Shown here in pieces: positions 10,960 to 23,700 of a stretch of DNA of 64,000 nt. The translations under genes were made by a program, and so were the position numbers. Below the pieces are notes generated by a model, which saw nothing but the letters and a program-made list of their open reading frames with translations, was not told the DNA's origin and did not search any database. Positions within the stretch are counted from its first letter, which is position 1. Every line of letters starts with the position of its first letter. Origin of the DNA: Purshia tridentata (Eukaryota; Streptophyta; Magnoliopsida; Rosales; Rosaceae); the NCBI GenBank assembly GCA_003254885.1, contig QANT01008174.1:43842-107841 (forward strand), in the 5' to 3' direction.

Positions 10960-13900
10960 GTGGGGAAGCACTTCCCCATATTTGGATTAGCGTTCTAGCC
11001 CTCAAGAAGCACATGCTTTTGTTAAGAACGCACGAAAACCACATTTCGGTGCCTCCTCAACCTAATTTCGTTTCAATTGCACCAAAACGTCCCCGGTTGG
11101 CAATAAAGACATGAGGAAGCACTTTCTCTTGTTCGGATTAGCATTCTAGCCCCAACGAACCAGTTTAGGTGTTAAGAATGCATGGAACGTCATTTCGGCG
11201 CACACCGTGCACAACTTGGTTAAAGTTGCACCAAAACGTGCGCGGTTGGCAAGAAGCATGTTCTCATGCTTGGATTAACGTTCTAGCCCTCAAGAAGCAC
11301 ATTACGTGTTAAGAAGAAACTACAACCTCATTTCAGTGCATACTCAGTTTACTTTCGTCTAAATTGCATCAAAACGTGCCCGGTTGGCAAGAAGGACATG
11401 AGGACGCACATTGTCATGTCTCGATTAGCGTGCTAGCCCTAAAGAACCACTTTAGGTGTTAAGAATGTACAAAAACATCATTTCGGTCCCTATTCAGTCC
11501 AAATTGCACCAAAACTTCCTTGGTGGGCAAGAAAGACATAAGGAAGCAATTTCTCATGTCTCGATATTAGCATGCTAACCCTAAGGAACCACCTGAGGTC
11601 GTAAGAATGATCGAAAACGTCATTTTGGTGCACACTAAGTCCAATTCGATTAAAGTTGCACCAAAACGTTCCCCGTTGGACAGAAAGACGCGGGGAAGAA
11701 CTTTCTCATGTCTCGATAAGTGTTCAAGACCCACAGAACAACTTTAGGTGGTAAGAATACACGAATACGTCGTTTCGGTGCATACTGAGTCTAACTTGGT
11801 CCAAATTGCACCAAAATTTGCCCGATTGGCAAGAAAGGGGTGAAGGAGCACTCTCTAATGTCTTGATTAGCGTGCTAGCCCTGAAGAACCACTTTGGGTG
11901 TTAGGAATGAGCAAAAATGTCATTTCGGTGCAAACTCTATACAATTTGGTTAAGGTTGTACCAAAACGTTATCGGTCGATATGAAATACATGGGAAAGCA
12001 CTTTCTCATGCTTGGATTTGCATTCTATTCCTAAATAAGCACATTTCGTGCTTAGAAGACATGAAAACATCATCTCGGTGCGTACTCAATCCAATTTCAC
12101 GCAATTTCCACCAAAACGATCCCAGTTGGCAAGAAAGATGTGGGGAAACACTTTCCCATTCTTGGATTAGCGTTCTAGCCCTCAAGAAGGACATGCTTTT
12201 GTTAAGAATGCACGAAAACCTCATTTCGATGCCTCATCAAGTTAATTTCACTTCAATTGCACCAAAACGTCCCCGGTTGGCAATAAAGACATGAGGAAGC
12301 ACTTTCTCTTGTTCGGATTACCGTTCTAGCCCAAACGAACTAGTATAGGTGTTAAGAATGCATGGAACGTCAGTTCGGCGCACACCGTGCACAACTTGGT
12401 TAAAGTTGCACCAAAACGTGCGCGGTTGGCAAAAAGTATGTTCTCATGCTTGGATTAACGTTCTAGCCATCAAGAAGCACATTTCATCTTAAGAAGGAAC
12501 TAAAACCTCACTTCTGTGCAGACTCAATCTAGTTTTGTCTAAATTGCATCAAAACGTGGTCGGTTGGCAAGAAGGACATAAGCGCGCATGTTGTCATGTC
12601 TCAATTAGCGTGCCAGCCCCAAAGAACCACTTCAGGTGTTAAAAATGCACGAAAACATCATTTCGGTGCGTACTCAGTCCAAATTGCACCAAAACTTCCT
12701 TGGTGGGCAAGAAAGACATAAGGAAGCACTTTCTTATGTCTCGATATTAGCGTGCTAACCCTAAGAAACCACTTGAGGGCTTAAGAATGCATGAAAACGT
12801 CATTTCAGTGCACAATGAGTCCAATTCGATTAAAGTTGCACCAAAACATTCCCCGTTGGAAAGAAAGACATGGGGAAGAACTTCCTCATGTCTTGATAAG
12901 CATTCAAGCCCCAAAGAACAAATTTAGGTGGTAAGAATGCAGGAATACGTTATGTTGGTGCATAACTCAGTCTAACTTGGTACAAATTGCACCAAAACGT
13001 GCCCTATTGGCAAGAAAGGGGTGAAGGAGCACTCTCTAATGTCTTGATTAGAGTGCTAGCCCTGAAGAACCACTTTAGGTGTTAAGAATGAGCGAAAACG
13101 TCATTTCGGTGCACACTCTGTACAACTTGGTTAAGGTTGCACCAAAACGTTATCGGTTGGCAAGAAAGACATGGGGAAGCACTTTCTCATGCTTGGATCA
13201 GCGTTCTAGCCCTAAAGAAGCACATTTCGTGTTTAGAAGGCAATAAAACATCATTTCGGTGCGTACTCAATCCCATTTTGTGGAATTTCGACCAAAACGT
13301 GCCCGGTTGGTAAGAAAGATGTGGGGAAGCACTTTCCCATTCTTGGATTAGCGTTCTAGCCCTCAAGAAGCACATGCTTTTGTTGAGAACGCACCAAAAC
13401 CTCATTTCGGTGCCTCCTCAACCTAATTTCGTTTCAATTGCACCAAAACATCCCCGGTTGGCAATAAAGACATGAGGAAGCACTTTCTTTTTTTCGGATT
13501 AGCGTTCTAGTCCCAACGAACCAGTTTAGGTGTTAAGAATGCATGGAACGCCATTTCGGCACACACCGTGCTAAACTTGGTTAAAGTTGCACCAAAACAT
13601 GCGCTGTTGGCAAGAAACACGTTCTCATGCTTAGATTAACGTTTTAGCCCTCAAGTAGCACATTTCGTGTTAAGAAGGAACTAAAACCTCATTTCAGTGC
13701 ATACTCAGTCTACATTCATCTAAATTGCATCAAAACGTGCCCGGTTTGCAAGAAAGACCTAAGGACGCACGTTGTCATGTCTCAATTAGCGTGTCAACCC
13801 CAAAGAATCACTTTAGGCGTTAAGAATGCACGAAAACATCATTTCGGTGCGTACTCAGTCCAAATTGCACCAAAACTTCCTTGGTGGGCAAAAAAGATGT

Positions 13901-14439
13901 AAGGAAGCACTTTCTCATGTCTCGATATTAGCATGCTAACCCTAAGGAACCACTTGAGGTTTTAAGAATGCACGAAAACATCATTTCGGTGCACACTGAA
14001 TCCAATTCAATTAAAGTTGTACCAAAACGTTTCCCGTTGAAAAGAAAGACACGGGGAAGAACTTTCTCAGGTCCTGATAAGCGTGGAAGCCCCAAAGAAC
14101 AACTTTAGGGGGTAAGAATGCACGAATACATTGTTTCGGTGCATAACTCAATCTAACTTGGTCCAAATTGCACCACAAACGTGCCGGATTGGCAAGAAAG
14201 GGGTGACGAAGCACTCTCTAATGTCTCGATTAGCATGCTAGCCCTGAAGAACCACTTTGGGTGTTAGGAATGTACAAAAACGTCATTTCGGTGCACACTC
14301 TGTACAACTTGGTTAAGGTTGCACCAAAACGTTATTGGTTGGCAAGAAAGACATGGGGAAGCACTTTCTCATGCTTGGATTGGCATTCTAGCCCTAAAGA
14401 AGCACATTTCGTGTTTAGAAGGCACAAAAACATCATTTC
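10960..14439 (+). repeat. Satellite array with an eight-monomer higher-order repeat
   Basis: Monomers of about 140-155 bp share 'ttggcaagaaagacatggggaag', 'ggattagcgttctagccc', 'catttcggtgc' and 'gcaccaaaacg'. Eight distinguishable types recur in fixed order. For example, type 1 ('cccattcttggattagcg' with 'catgcttttgttaagaa') starts near 12126 and 13307, about 1181 bp apart. A partial first copy begins at 10961 just after the LTR, about 1180 bp earlier. Type 2 has 'ggcaataaagacatgagg', type 5 has 'ttccttggtgggcaagaaa', type 7 has 'ggcaagaaaggggtgaagg'. Open frames here are not genes. Confidence 0.9.
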
Positions 14440-16930
14440 TTTTTTTCTTGTTAAATGAATAATGCATGAAACGAAGAAAAAATTGTACAAAATACAAGGG
14501 GCATACCCCAGGGAAACCATACAACACATAAGGCCAGCAAGCAAACAACGCAAAACCCAAAACCAACCTATAGCCTAGCCAAAGTTTGGGAAAGGGTATG
14601 GCGCACACAACAAGCGAAGGGCAGCCAAACAAAAAAAAGGAAACACATTAGTTCATAAGGATATTCCACTCATTAAGAATGGAATAAGCCAAGCGGCCAG
14701 CCCTGGGAGTGATAGAATCCATTCTACATCTAATTGAGTCCATAATTGCATTCTAATAAGCCAAGCGGCCAGCCCTGGGAGTGATAGAAGCCATTCTACA
14801 TCTAATTGAGTCCAAAATTGCATTCAGCACATATGCAGCAGGCCTGACTTCATTTCTGAAAATCTGGTTGTTTCTTTCACTCCAGATTGAGTAGACCGTC
14901 GTGGAGAGGCAAAGCTTCTTAATGATAGCATGAGGATGGTTACCCTTCCAATTGGCCGCCGCAAAAGTAATCAAATGGGGCCAAGTTAAGTGAAGACTTG
15001 TATCTCCACACTTGGTCATCAGCCGCGTCCAAATGAAGTTGCTATAAGAGCACTCAAAGAAGAGGTGATTATGAGACTCTGGAGCCCTCCTACAAAGAGC
15101 ACAGACCATATCAATATTCGAAGTATAGGCCTGGAGATGATCCTTAGTAGCTAAATGCTGCCATATAGTTAGCCATAAAATAAAGCTCATTCAGGGGATA
15201 TTGTGGCTAGACAATACCATGTTGTACCAAGGGACAGTAGGACGATGGCGTCTAATGCTTTCCCAAGTTGTAGCTGCTGAGTAGATACTCATAGAGGATG
15301 GCAGCCACTTAATACAATCAGGATGCTCAGAATTGGGTAATTACATAGGCATAGACTCCTTAATCTCAATCAACTTTGGGGAATTTGCAACGGGCCAGCT
15401 CCAAGTGTTATTGCAAATGATATCACTTACCAAAGCATTGGCAGGAAGACCAGAATCATAGATAACCCTCTCGCTCCAAGTAGAGGGAATAGGGCCACTA
15501 GGATGCCACCAATAAAACCAAAGAGAAGTGTTAGTTCCATTCCCAACCCTATGAGTAACAAAAGGTCTAGCAATATGGCGCAATTTCAAAATCTTTTGCC
15601 AATTCCATGAACACACGTTAGGGGCTTTAACTTCCCAAAAATTCCTACCCTTCAAGTGGTAAGCCTTGATCCATTTTGTCCAAAAATTATCCTACCTCGA
15701 CACAACATACCAAAGGTGTCTCATCATTAACGCCTTGTTCCATAAAGAGAGGTCCTTAATTCTAAGACCTCCTTCCTTTTTAGGGCTACAAACATTAGCC
15801 CAAGCAACTTTGGCACCTTTGGAATGCACATCAGACCTCGTCCATAAGAAAGCCCTTAGTTTCTTCTCAATTCACAAAAGAACCTTCTTTGGAAGCATAA
15901 GGTGAGTAGCCCAAAAAATATGCATGCTAGATAGGACAAAAATTATCAATTGAAGACGATCCACATAAGAGAGGGTTTTGTTTCTCCAAGAGTTAATTCT
16001 AGCAGCCACTCGATCAATAAGAATATTACAATCTCTTACTCGGAACTTGGAGGAGATAATTGGAATGCCAAGATACCTAATGGGAATCGCACCCACGGGG
16101 TAGTTAAATCCTTCAATAAGGAGCTGCTGCACCATATCCGGAATACCAGCAATGAAAAGGTTACTCTTAAGGGGATTGGCCTTGAGGCCCGATAGCTACT
16201 CAAACTCATGTAATGACTCCATAAGTGTAGTAGCGGAAGCAATATCCCCCTGACAAAGCATAATTAGGTCATCGGCAAAGCAATGGTGTGTAAGCTTGAT
16301 CTTATCACATTTCCAAAAAAATTTGAAGTTGGGATTCAAGCTCACCTTACGGGCAATTAATAAGGACAGAATTTCCATAGCAATACAAAATAAATAAGGT
16401 GACATAGGATTACCTTGACGGATGCCACGCTTGCTAGGGAAGTAACCCGCAAACTCGCCATTACCCGAAATGGAAAAAGAAGGGGTGGAGATGCATTCCT
16501 TAATCCAATTAATCATGACTTGGGGAAACTTGAAGGCAGCCAATGAGTGAAGTAGAAACTCCCAATCCAGCATATCATAAGCTTTCATAATGTCAACCTT
16601 AAGAGCACACCTTGGAGACCCGAAATTCTTGTGGAAATCTCTAAAAAGCTCCCGCACAAGGAGGATATTATCACCAATACGGCGCCCTGGTACAAAGGCG
16701 GTCTAATTTTGACAAATAATGGAGGGAAGCATTACCCTAATTCGGTTGGCAATAACTTTGGTGCTGATTTTATACAAAGTATTGCAACAAGAAATAGGGC
16801 GAAAGTCACTTAGCTTGGTAGGGTTGTAAACCTTTGGAATAAGAGCAACAGAGGTGGCATAGATCTCCTTAAGTAACCGACTTGAAGTGAAAAATTACTG
16901 AACCGCAGCCACAACATCCCTCCCCACAAC
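14440..16930 (-). mobile_element. 5'-truncated L1-type LINE, degenerate
   Basis: The minus strand gives reverse transcriptase fragments. Reading from the 5' side there is LIPKVYNPTKLSDFRPISCC (RT start), ALKVDIMKAYD, GIRQGNPMSPYLF and the catalytic FADD motif (in 16657-16196). Then come IRYLGIP and the post-RT region (16135-15872), a middle piece (15655-15341) and a zinc-binding C-terminal domain with C-x2-C and H-x4-C spacing (15190-14753). Stops and frame changes separate the pieces; for example TAG replaces a glutamine before TAFVPGRR. A short A-rich tail lies at 14440-14447 (T on the plus strand). Endonuclease and ORF1 are missing. It sits inside one satellite monomer. Confidence 0.85.
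14684..14830. repeat. Tandem duplication of about 74 bp in the LINE 3' end
   Basis: The phrase 'aataagccaagcggccagccc' and the following text up to 'gcattc' occur twice in a row, with two or three differences. It lies at the end of the LINE C-terminal coding region. Confidence 0.8.
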
Positions 16931-19900
16931 GTGCGTACTCAATCCAATTTCGCACAATTTCCACCCAAACGTGCCCGGTTGGCAAGAAAGATGTGGGGAA
17001 GCACTTTCCCATTCTTGTATTAGCGTTCTAGCCCTCAAGAAGCACATGCCCTTGTTAAGAATGCACGAAAACCTCATTTCGATGCCTACTCAACCTTATT
17101 TCGTTTTAATAGCACCAAAACGTCCCTGGTTGGCAATAAAGACATGAGGAAGCACTTTCTCTTGTACGGATTAGCGTTACAGCCCAAACGAACCAGTTTA
17201 GGTGTTAAGAATGCATGGAACGTCATTTCGGCGCACACCATGCACAACTTGGTTAAAATTGCACCAAAACGTGCGCGATTGGCAAGAAGCACATTCTCAT
17301 GCTTGGATTAATGTGCCTGATCGGCAAGAAAGGGGGGAGGGAGCACTCTCTAATGTCTAGATTAGAGTGCTAGCCCTGAAGAACCACTTTGGGTGTTAGG
17401 AATGAATGAAAATGTCATTTCAGTGCACACTCTATACAATTTGGTTAAGGTTGCACCAAGACATGATCGGTTAGCAAGAAAGACATGAGGAAGCACTTTC
17501 TCATGCTTGGATTAGCATTGTAGTCCTAAATAAGCACATTTCGTGTCTAGAAGGTACTAAAACATAATTTCGGCGTGTACTCAATCTAATTTCACGCAAT
17601 TTCCACCAAAACGTGCCCGGTTGGCAAGAAAGATGTGGGGAAGCACTTTCCCATTCTTGGATTAGCGTTCTAGCCCTCAAGAAGTACTTGCTTTTGTTAA
17701 GAAAGAACGAAAGCCTCATTTCGGTGCCTCCTCAACCTAATTTCGTTTCAATTGCACCCAAACGTCCCCGGTTGGCAATAAAGACATGAGGAAGCACTTT
17801 CTCTTGTTCGGATTAGCGTTCTAGCCCCAACGAACCAGTTTAGGTGTTAAGAATGCATGGAATGTCATTTCGGTGCACATAGTCCACAACTTGGTTAAAG
17901 TTGCACCAAAAAGTGCGCGGTTGGCAAGAAGCATGTTCTCGTGCTTTGATTAACGTTCTAGCCCTCAAGAAGCACATTTCATGTTAAGAAGGAACTAAAA
18001 CCTTATTTTAGTGCATACTTAATCTACTTTCGTCTAAATTGTGTCAAAATGTGCCCAGTTGGCAAGAAGGACATGGGGAAGCACTTTGGGTCTTGATTAG
18101 CGTGCTAGACCCAAAGAACCACTTTAGGTGTTAAGAATGCAGGAAAACATCATTTCGGTGCGTACTCAGTCCAAATTGTACCAAAACTTCCTCGGTGGGC
18201 AAGAAAGACATTAGGAAGCACTTTGTCATGTCTCGATATTAGCGTGCTAACCCTAAGGAACCACTTGAGGTCTTAAGAATGCACGAAAACGTCATTTCGG
18301 TGCACACTGAGTCCAATTCGATTAAAGTTGCACCAAAACGTTCCCGTTGGACGAAAAGACACGGGGAAGAACTTTCTTATGTCTCGATAAGCGTTCAAGC
18401 CCCAAAGAACAACTTTAGGTGCTAATAATGCACGAATACGTCGTTTCGGTGCATACTCAGTCTAACTTGGTCCAAATTGCACCAAAAAATGCCTGATTGG
18501 CAAGAAAGGGGTGAGGGAGCACTCTCTAATGTCTCGATTAGCGTGCTAGCCCTGAAAAATCACTTTAGGTTTTAGGAATGAACGAAAACATCATTTCGGT
18601 GCACAATTTGTACAATTTGGTTAAGGTTGTACCAAAACGTTATCGGTTGGCAAGAAAGACATGGGGAAGCACTTTCTGATTCTTGGATTAGCATTCTAGT
18701 CCTAAAGAAGCACTTTTCCTATTTAGAAGGCACTAAAACATAATTTTGGTGCGTGCTCAATCCAATTTCGCCCAATTTCCACCAAAACGTGCCCGGTTGG
18801 CAAGAAAGATGTGGGGAAGCACTTTCCCATTCTTGGATTAGCGTTCTAGCCCTCAAGAAGCACTTGCTTTTGTTAAGAACGCACGAAAGCCTCATTCCGG
18901 TGCCTCCTAAACCTAATTTCGTTTCAATTGCACCCAAATGTCCCCGGTTAGCAATAAAGACATGAGGAATCACTTTCTCTTGTTTGGATTAGCGTTCTAG
19001 CCCTAACGAACCAGTTTATGTGTTAAGAATGCATGGAACGTCATTTCGGTGCACACCATCCACAACTTCGTTAAAGTTGCACCAAAAAGTGCGCGGTTGG
19101 CAAGAAGCACGTTCTCATGCTTGGATTAACGTTCTAGCCCTCAAGAAGCACATTTCGTGTTAAGAGGGAACTAAAACCTCATTTCAGTGAATACTCAGTC
19201 TACTATCGTCTAAATTGCATCAAAACGTGCTCGGTTGGCAAGAAGCACATGAGGACGCACGTTGTCGTGTCTCGATTAGCGTGCCAGCCCCAAAGATCCA
19301 CTTTAGGTGTTAAGAATGCACGAAAACATCATTTCAGTGTGTACTTAGCTCAAATTGCACCAAAACTTCCTTGGTGGGCAAGAAAGACATAAGGAAGCAC
19401 TTTCTCATGCCTCGATATTAGTGTGCTAACCCTAATCTCGATTAGCGTGCCAGCCCCAAAGATCCACTTTAAGTGTTAAGAATGCGCGAAAACATCATTT
19501 CAGTGTGTACTCAGCTCAAATTGCACCAAAACTTCCTTGGTGGGCAAGAAAGACATAAGGAAGCAGTTTCTCATGCCTCGATATTAGTGTGCTAACCCTA
19601 AGGAACCACTTGAGGTCTTAAGAATGCACGAAAACGTAATTTCGGTGAACACTGAGTCCAATTCGATTAAAGTTGCACCAAAACGTTCCCCGTTGGACAG
19701 AAAGACTCGGGGAAGAACTTTCTCATGTCTCAATAAGCGTGCTAGCCCTGAAGAGCCAGATTGGGTGGTAGGAATGAACGAAAACGTCATTTCAGTGTAC
19801 ACTCTGTACAATTTGGTTAAGGTTGCACCAAAACGTTACTGGTTGATAAGAAAGACATGGGGAAGCACTTTCTCATGCTTGGATTAGCATTCTAGCCCTA

Positions 19901-20766
19901 AAGAAGCACATTTTGTGTTTAGAGGGCACGAAAACAAGATTTCGGTGCGTACTCAATCTAATTTCGCGCAATTTGCTACCAAAATGTGCCCGGTTGCCAA
20001 GAAAGACATGGGGAAGCACTTTCCCATTCTTGGATTAGCGTTCTAGCCCTCAAGAAGCATATGCTTTTGTTAAGAACGCATGAAAACCTCATTTCAGTGC
20101 CTCGTCAACCTAATTTCATTTCAATTGCACCCAAACGTCCCCGGTTGGCAATGAAGACATAAGGAAGCACTTTCTCCTATTCGGATTAGCGTTCTAGCCC
20201 CAACGAACTAGTTTAGGTGTTAAGAATGCATGGAATGTCATTTCGGTGCACACCGTCCACAACTTGGTTAAAGTTGCACCAAAAAGTGCGCGATTGGCAA
20301 GAAGCACGTTCTCATGCTTGGATTAACGTTCTAGCCCTCAAGAAGCATATTTCGTGTTAAGAAGGAACTAAAACCTCATTTCAGTGCATACCCAGTCTAC
20401 TATCGTCTAAATTGCATCAAAACGTTCTCGGTTGGCAAGAAGCACATGAGGACGCACGTTGTCGTGTCTCGATTAGCGTGCCAGCCCCAAAGATCCACTT
20501 TAGGTGTTAAGAATGCACGAAAACATCATTTCAGTGCGTACTCAGCTCAAATTGCACCAAAACTTCCTTGGTCGGCGAGAAAGACATAAGGAAGGACTTT
20601 CTCATGCCTCGATATTAGCGTGCTAACCCTAAGGAACCACTTGAGGTCTTAAGAGTGCACGAAAACGTAATTTCGGTGCACACTGAGTCCAATTCGATTA
20701 AAGTTGCACCAAAACATTCCCCGTTGGACAGAAAGACTCGGGGAAGAACTTTCTCATGTCTCAATA
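16931..20766 (+). repeat. Satellite array with higher-order repeat (continued)
   Basis: The monomer interrupted by the LINE resumes at 'gtgcgtactcaatcc'. Type-1 monomers then start near 16979, 17621, 18797 and 19994. The first block is shortened, with a type-3 monomer joined to type 7 near 17310. The next full block is about 1176 bp. The third is about 1197 bp: it has gained a monomer (a 165-bp copy at 19271-19434 is repeated at 19435-19600) and lost one (types 6 and 7 fused near 19735). The array is cut at 20766, inside a type-6 monomer, by an LTR. Confidence 0.9.
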
Positions 20767-23679
20767 TGACATGCCCCGACCCTCGGGCACGTGCCTAAAC
20801 TGCTGAAAATTGACAACCGTTTCCTGTGGGCCCTTTTTCTCTGAAACTGTGAGTCATGAATATAAAATAATTTACATAAAACCAAGTGTAAAACCTTTTA
20901 CCGGAAAATAAAATTGTAAAATAAGTTTTTTGAAACTGCCGCTGGTCCCACTGCCTCTCCTTCTCTCCACTGCCTCCTCAGCTTGCTCAACCTGCAAAAC
21001 CGAACCCTGCACCCAACCACAGGTGCACCGGGTTTACACACACAAACCGGGTAAGCTCACTAGAGCTCGTGTGAGTGAAATCTAATTGAAAACCTCAAAT
21101 TAACTGAAATAGAATAATCAGTCACAATTCATTTGAATGCCTCAAGCACAGTCAAACCACAAATCACAATCATGAACCTTAACCTGATCACCCAATCCTC
21201 TAAACTGACCAAATCCACTATAATCCTTAATCCCTCAAAGATCCTCAATTTAACCTCTAACTGAACGATCACCTCGAACAATCCACCAGATCCTGACTTA
21301 GAATCCCACTAGATTCTCCAATAATCTTAGAATCCTAGATATCCATTTAGAACCAATTTAAATCTCAATTAATCCTTCCACTATCCTCAAATAACCTCTA
21401 GAACCCACTAAATCCTCAATCAAAACCACTGATACTCTGAAACCTTTTTCTTACCCTTACATCTCAAAAGACCTTTGTTACTCAAACCCCGGTAATCGAT
21501 TCTCGCCTAACCTTTGTATTCCAAGTTTCTTAACACCTCACTGTTACCCTTTGAGATTCCCCAGCTTTAAAACATTTTATAAATCTATTGAAAACTCTTT
21601 ATAAAAACCCGCGTTTGAAATTCATTTTGCAAACTCTTTTAGGAAACAATAAAGCTGATCAAAGTCCCAATTTATAAAACAAGAACTGAAAACTCTGGTA
21701 AATCAATAAAACAAGTCAGGTTCTCAAAATATCAATTAAGAACTGAAATCTAAAATTTTCAAGAACAACCGTAAGCTAACAATATAAATAAAACCACCAT
21801 TTAAGTACCCTGGAAAACTGGCCATACACTCGTACGGAATGCTGCATCGTACGAGCAGGGAGAATCTAACTGGCCATACACCTGCACGGAATTCTGCATC
21901 GTACAGCAGGGAAAAGCTAACTGGCCATACACCTGTACGGAATTCTGCATCGTACAGGCAGGGCAAATAACTGTCATACGTGCACGCAGAGCTGCCCCCA
22001 AAGGGCGAGGCACCGCAACACACGGCCCAAAGCCTATGTGTGTGTCACGATGGGTCCCAAAGGCAATTTAAATCCACTTTTAAGTTCCTCAAACCACAAC
22101 TAATAAAATCCTTTCTTAAAGAACCAAAGTTTCCAAAAACTGACAAATAAGATCAAATCTTTATCTTTAACCAAGAATAAACTGAGTTCTTAAAATCAGT
22201 TTCCCAAAATCGAAATCCACACCAAATCACCTTAATAAACAATAATCTTAAAATCCTGGGAATCCCAATCCTAACTGAAAGTCTCCAACTAGAATTCACA
22301 AACCCTCAACACAATCACTAATCCTCACTTAGTCCTCACTAAAGTTCCAAACATTACTTAATNCACCTGGATTCACCGGTCCTCAACAAACCACTAAATC
22401 CTTACTTAAATTCCATTCCTAATTCCGTACCCCTCTTAACTAGTACCAGCAACCAAACAACCAAGCATTCAAAACAGCCAAGTAACTTACTAACTGAGAG
22501 TTAAAGGATACTAGATTCACTCACCGTGACCACGCGAAAAGACTAAACTACCCTTCGTGGCTCCTTTGCTCGGATTCTAAAATTCGACAGCATAACGGCA
22601 TCAGGAATACAATTTCCCAAGCCGAGCGTACCTGTTAAGACCAGACAGTCCAAGAAATAAACCAAAATTCACCACCAAGTCAACAAACACGAAAACGGGC
22701 GGGAACCACCACGCACGGTGGCTACCCGACCCTTGGAAACCACGCGGAAGGTCCGAGAACTCACCCACAAGGTCGGGTGGTTGGCCCGAGGCCGAAAACC
22801 AAAGAACGGTCGCTGGAACCATCACACGCAGCGAGTCTTACGACGGTCAACGGGTAGCCAACGGCGGTCAACTGTCAAAAACGAAAGTCGTGTTTAGCTA
22901 AAACAAATTACACAGGCACGTAGAGGAGATCGAGGGGATCAAAACTCGAACCTGGGTCGACGGCCAAAAGTGGCCGGAAACTGACGAAAACTGGCCGGAA
23001 AGCCGGCGGCACACCCACACTCGATCCGCCGCCCACGGCGGTCCAACGGTGCAATCGAACCCACAAGCTGGGCTCGACGAGGGGAGAAGATCTGGGCGGT
23101 CACTGAGCCTTGTCGTCGCCGGAAACGGCGAGATCGCCGCCGACGCCGACTGTGCGCGAACGACAACTCAATTTATGGGCTATTCCACGAGGAGTCGCCA
23201 CCACAGGAAGGAAGAGGGAGAGCCGGCGAGCACAGGAAGCCCAAGACCAGGCCGGCCCGCCGCCGGACGCGCCCCCACGCGCCGGCGAAAGGCGCGGCTG
23301 GGAGAAAACTCGCGAGAGAGGGAAAATTTTCGGGAGAGAGGAGAGAGAAATCTGAGATTTCTGGGGTCCTGTGCCATTTTTAAAAATCCAACTTTTCCAA
23401 AATTACCAATTTGTTCTTCCCTTCACACGTCCGTAACTTCCAAACCGTAGCTCCGTTCGACACGTGCTACGTGTCTACGAACTCGTGAGGACGAGACCTT
23501 TCCAACGAACCCAAAGTCAACGCAAAAAGTCCTCCCGAACAAAAAGTCAACTTTTGCCCCCTTTTAAAAGTCAAACTTTAAAATTTGAAAAATGTCCAAA
23601 ACGCTTTACTTTCCAAATAAAATCCCGAAAACCTTTAAAAATCTTTTCAAAACCACTTTGAAAAGTGCGGGGTGTTACA
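20767..23679 (-). repeat. 3' LTR of the LARD-like element
   Basis: Plus-strand ends are 'tgacatgccccgaccctcggg' and 'gcggggtgttaca', i.e. TG..CA on either strand. Length is 2913 bp. It is homologous over its length to the solo LTR at 24763-27470. One end (about 22900-23350) is GC-rich and carries incidental open frames in both copies. An n occurs at about 22363. Confidence 0.88.
21821..21966. repeat. Triplicated hairpin unit in LTR
   Basis: Three tandem units of about 52 bp, each starting 'ctggccataca'. Each contains an inverted repeat around an 11-nt loop 'gaat(t/g)ctgcat'. Unit 1 pairs CTCGTACG (21829-21836) with CGTACGAG (21848-21855). Unit 3 pairs CCTGTACG with CGTACAGG. Unit 2 (CCTGCACG and CGTACAG) keeps pairing only in minus-strand RNA, through a G-U pair, and has lost its last base pair. 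Confidence 0.85.
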
Positions 23680-23700
23680 AACTACCCCCCTTAAAAGAAT
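23680..23700 (-). other. Polypurine tract
   Basis: Directly next to the 3' LTR, the minus strand reads CTTTTAAGGGGGGTAGTTTG, a purine-rich run at the position where plus-strand synthesis is primed in LTR elements. Confidence 0.75.

Noticed and set aside
11917-12294. 125-codon open frame in the satellite, plus similar frames at 13187-13405, 17501-17719 and 18753-18973
   Set aside because: They recur with each monomer, on both strands, and translate repeat units. No start context, codon pattern or domain supports a gene.
10960-20766. CRISPR-like array
   Set aside because: The repeats are long tandem monomers without short regular spacers, in a plant nuclear context.
22939-23450. Arg/Pro/Gly-rich open frames in the GC-rich LTR region (also 26771-27227 and 63532-63996)
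   Set aside because: Overlapping frames occur on both strands wherever the DNA is GC-rich, the same segment exists in each LTR copy, and no domain is visible.
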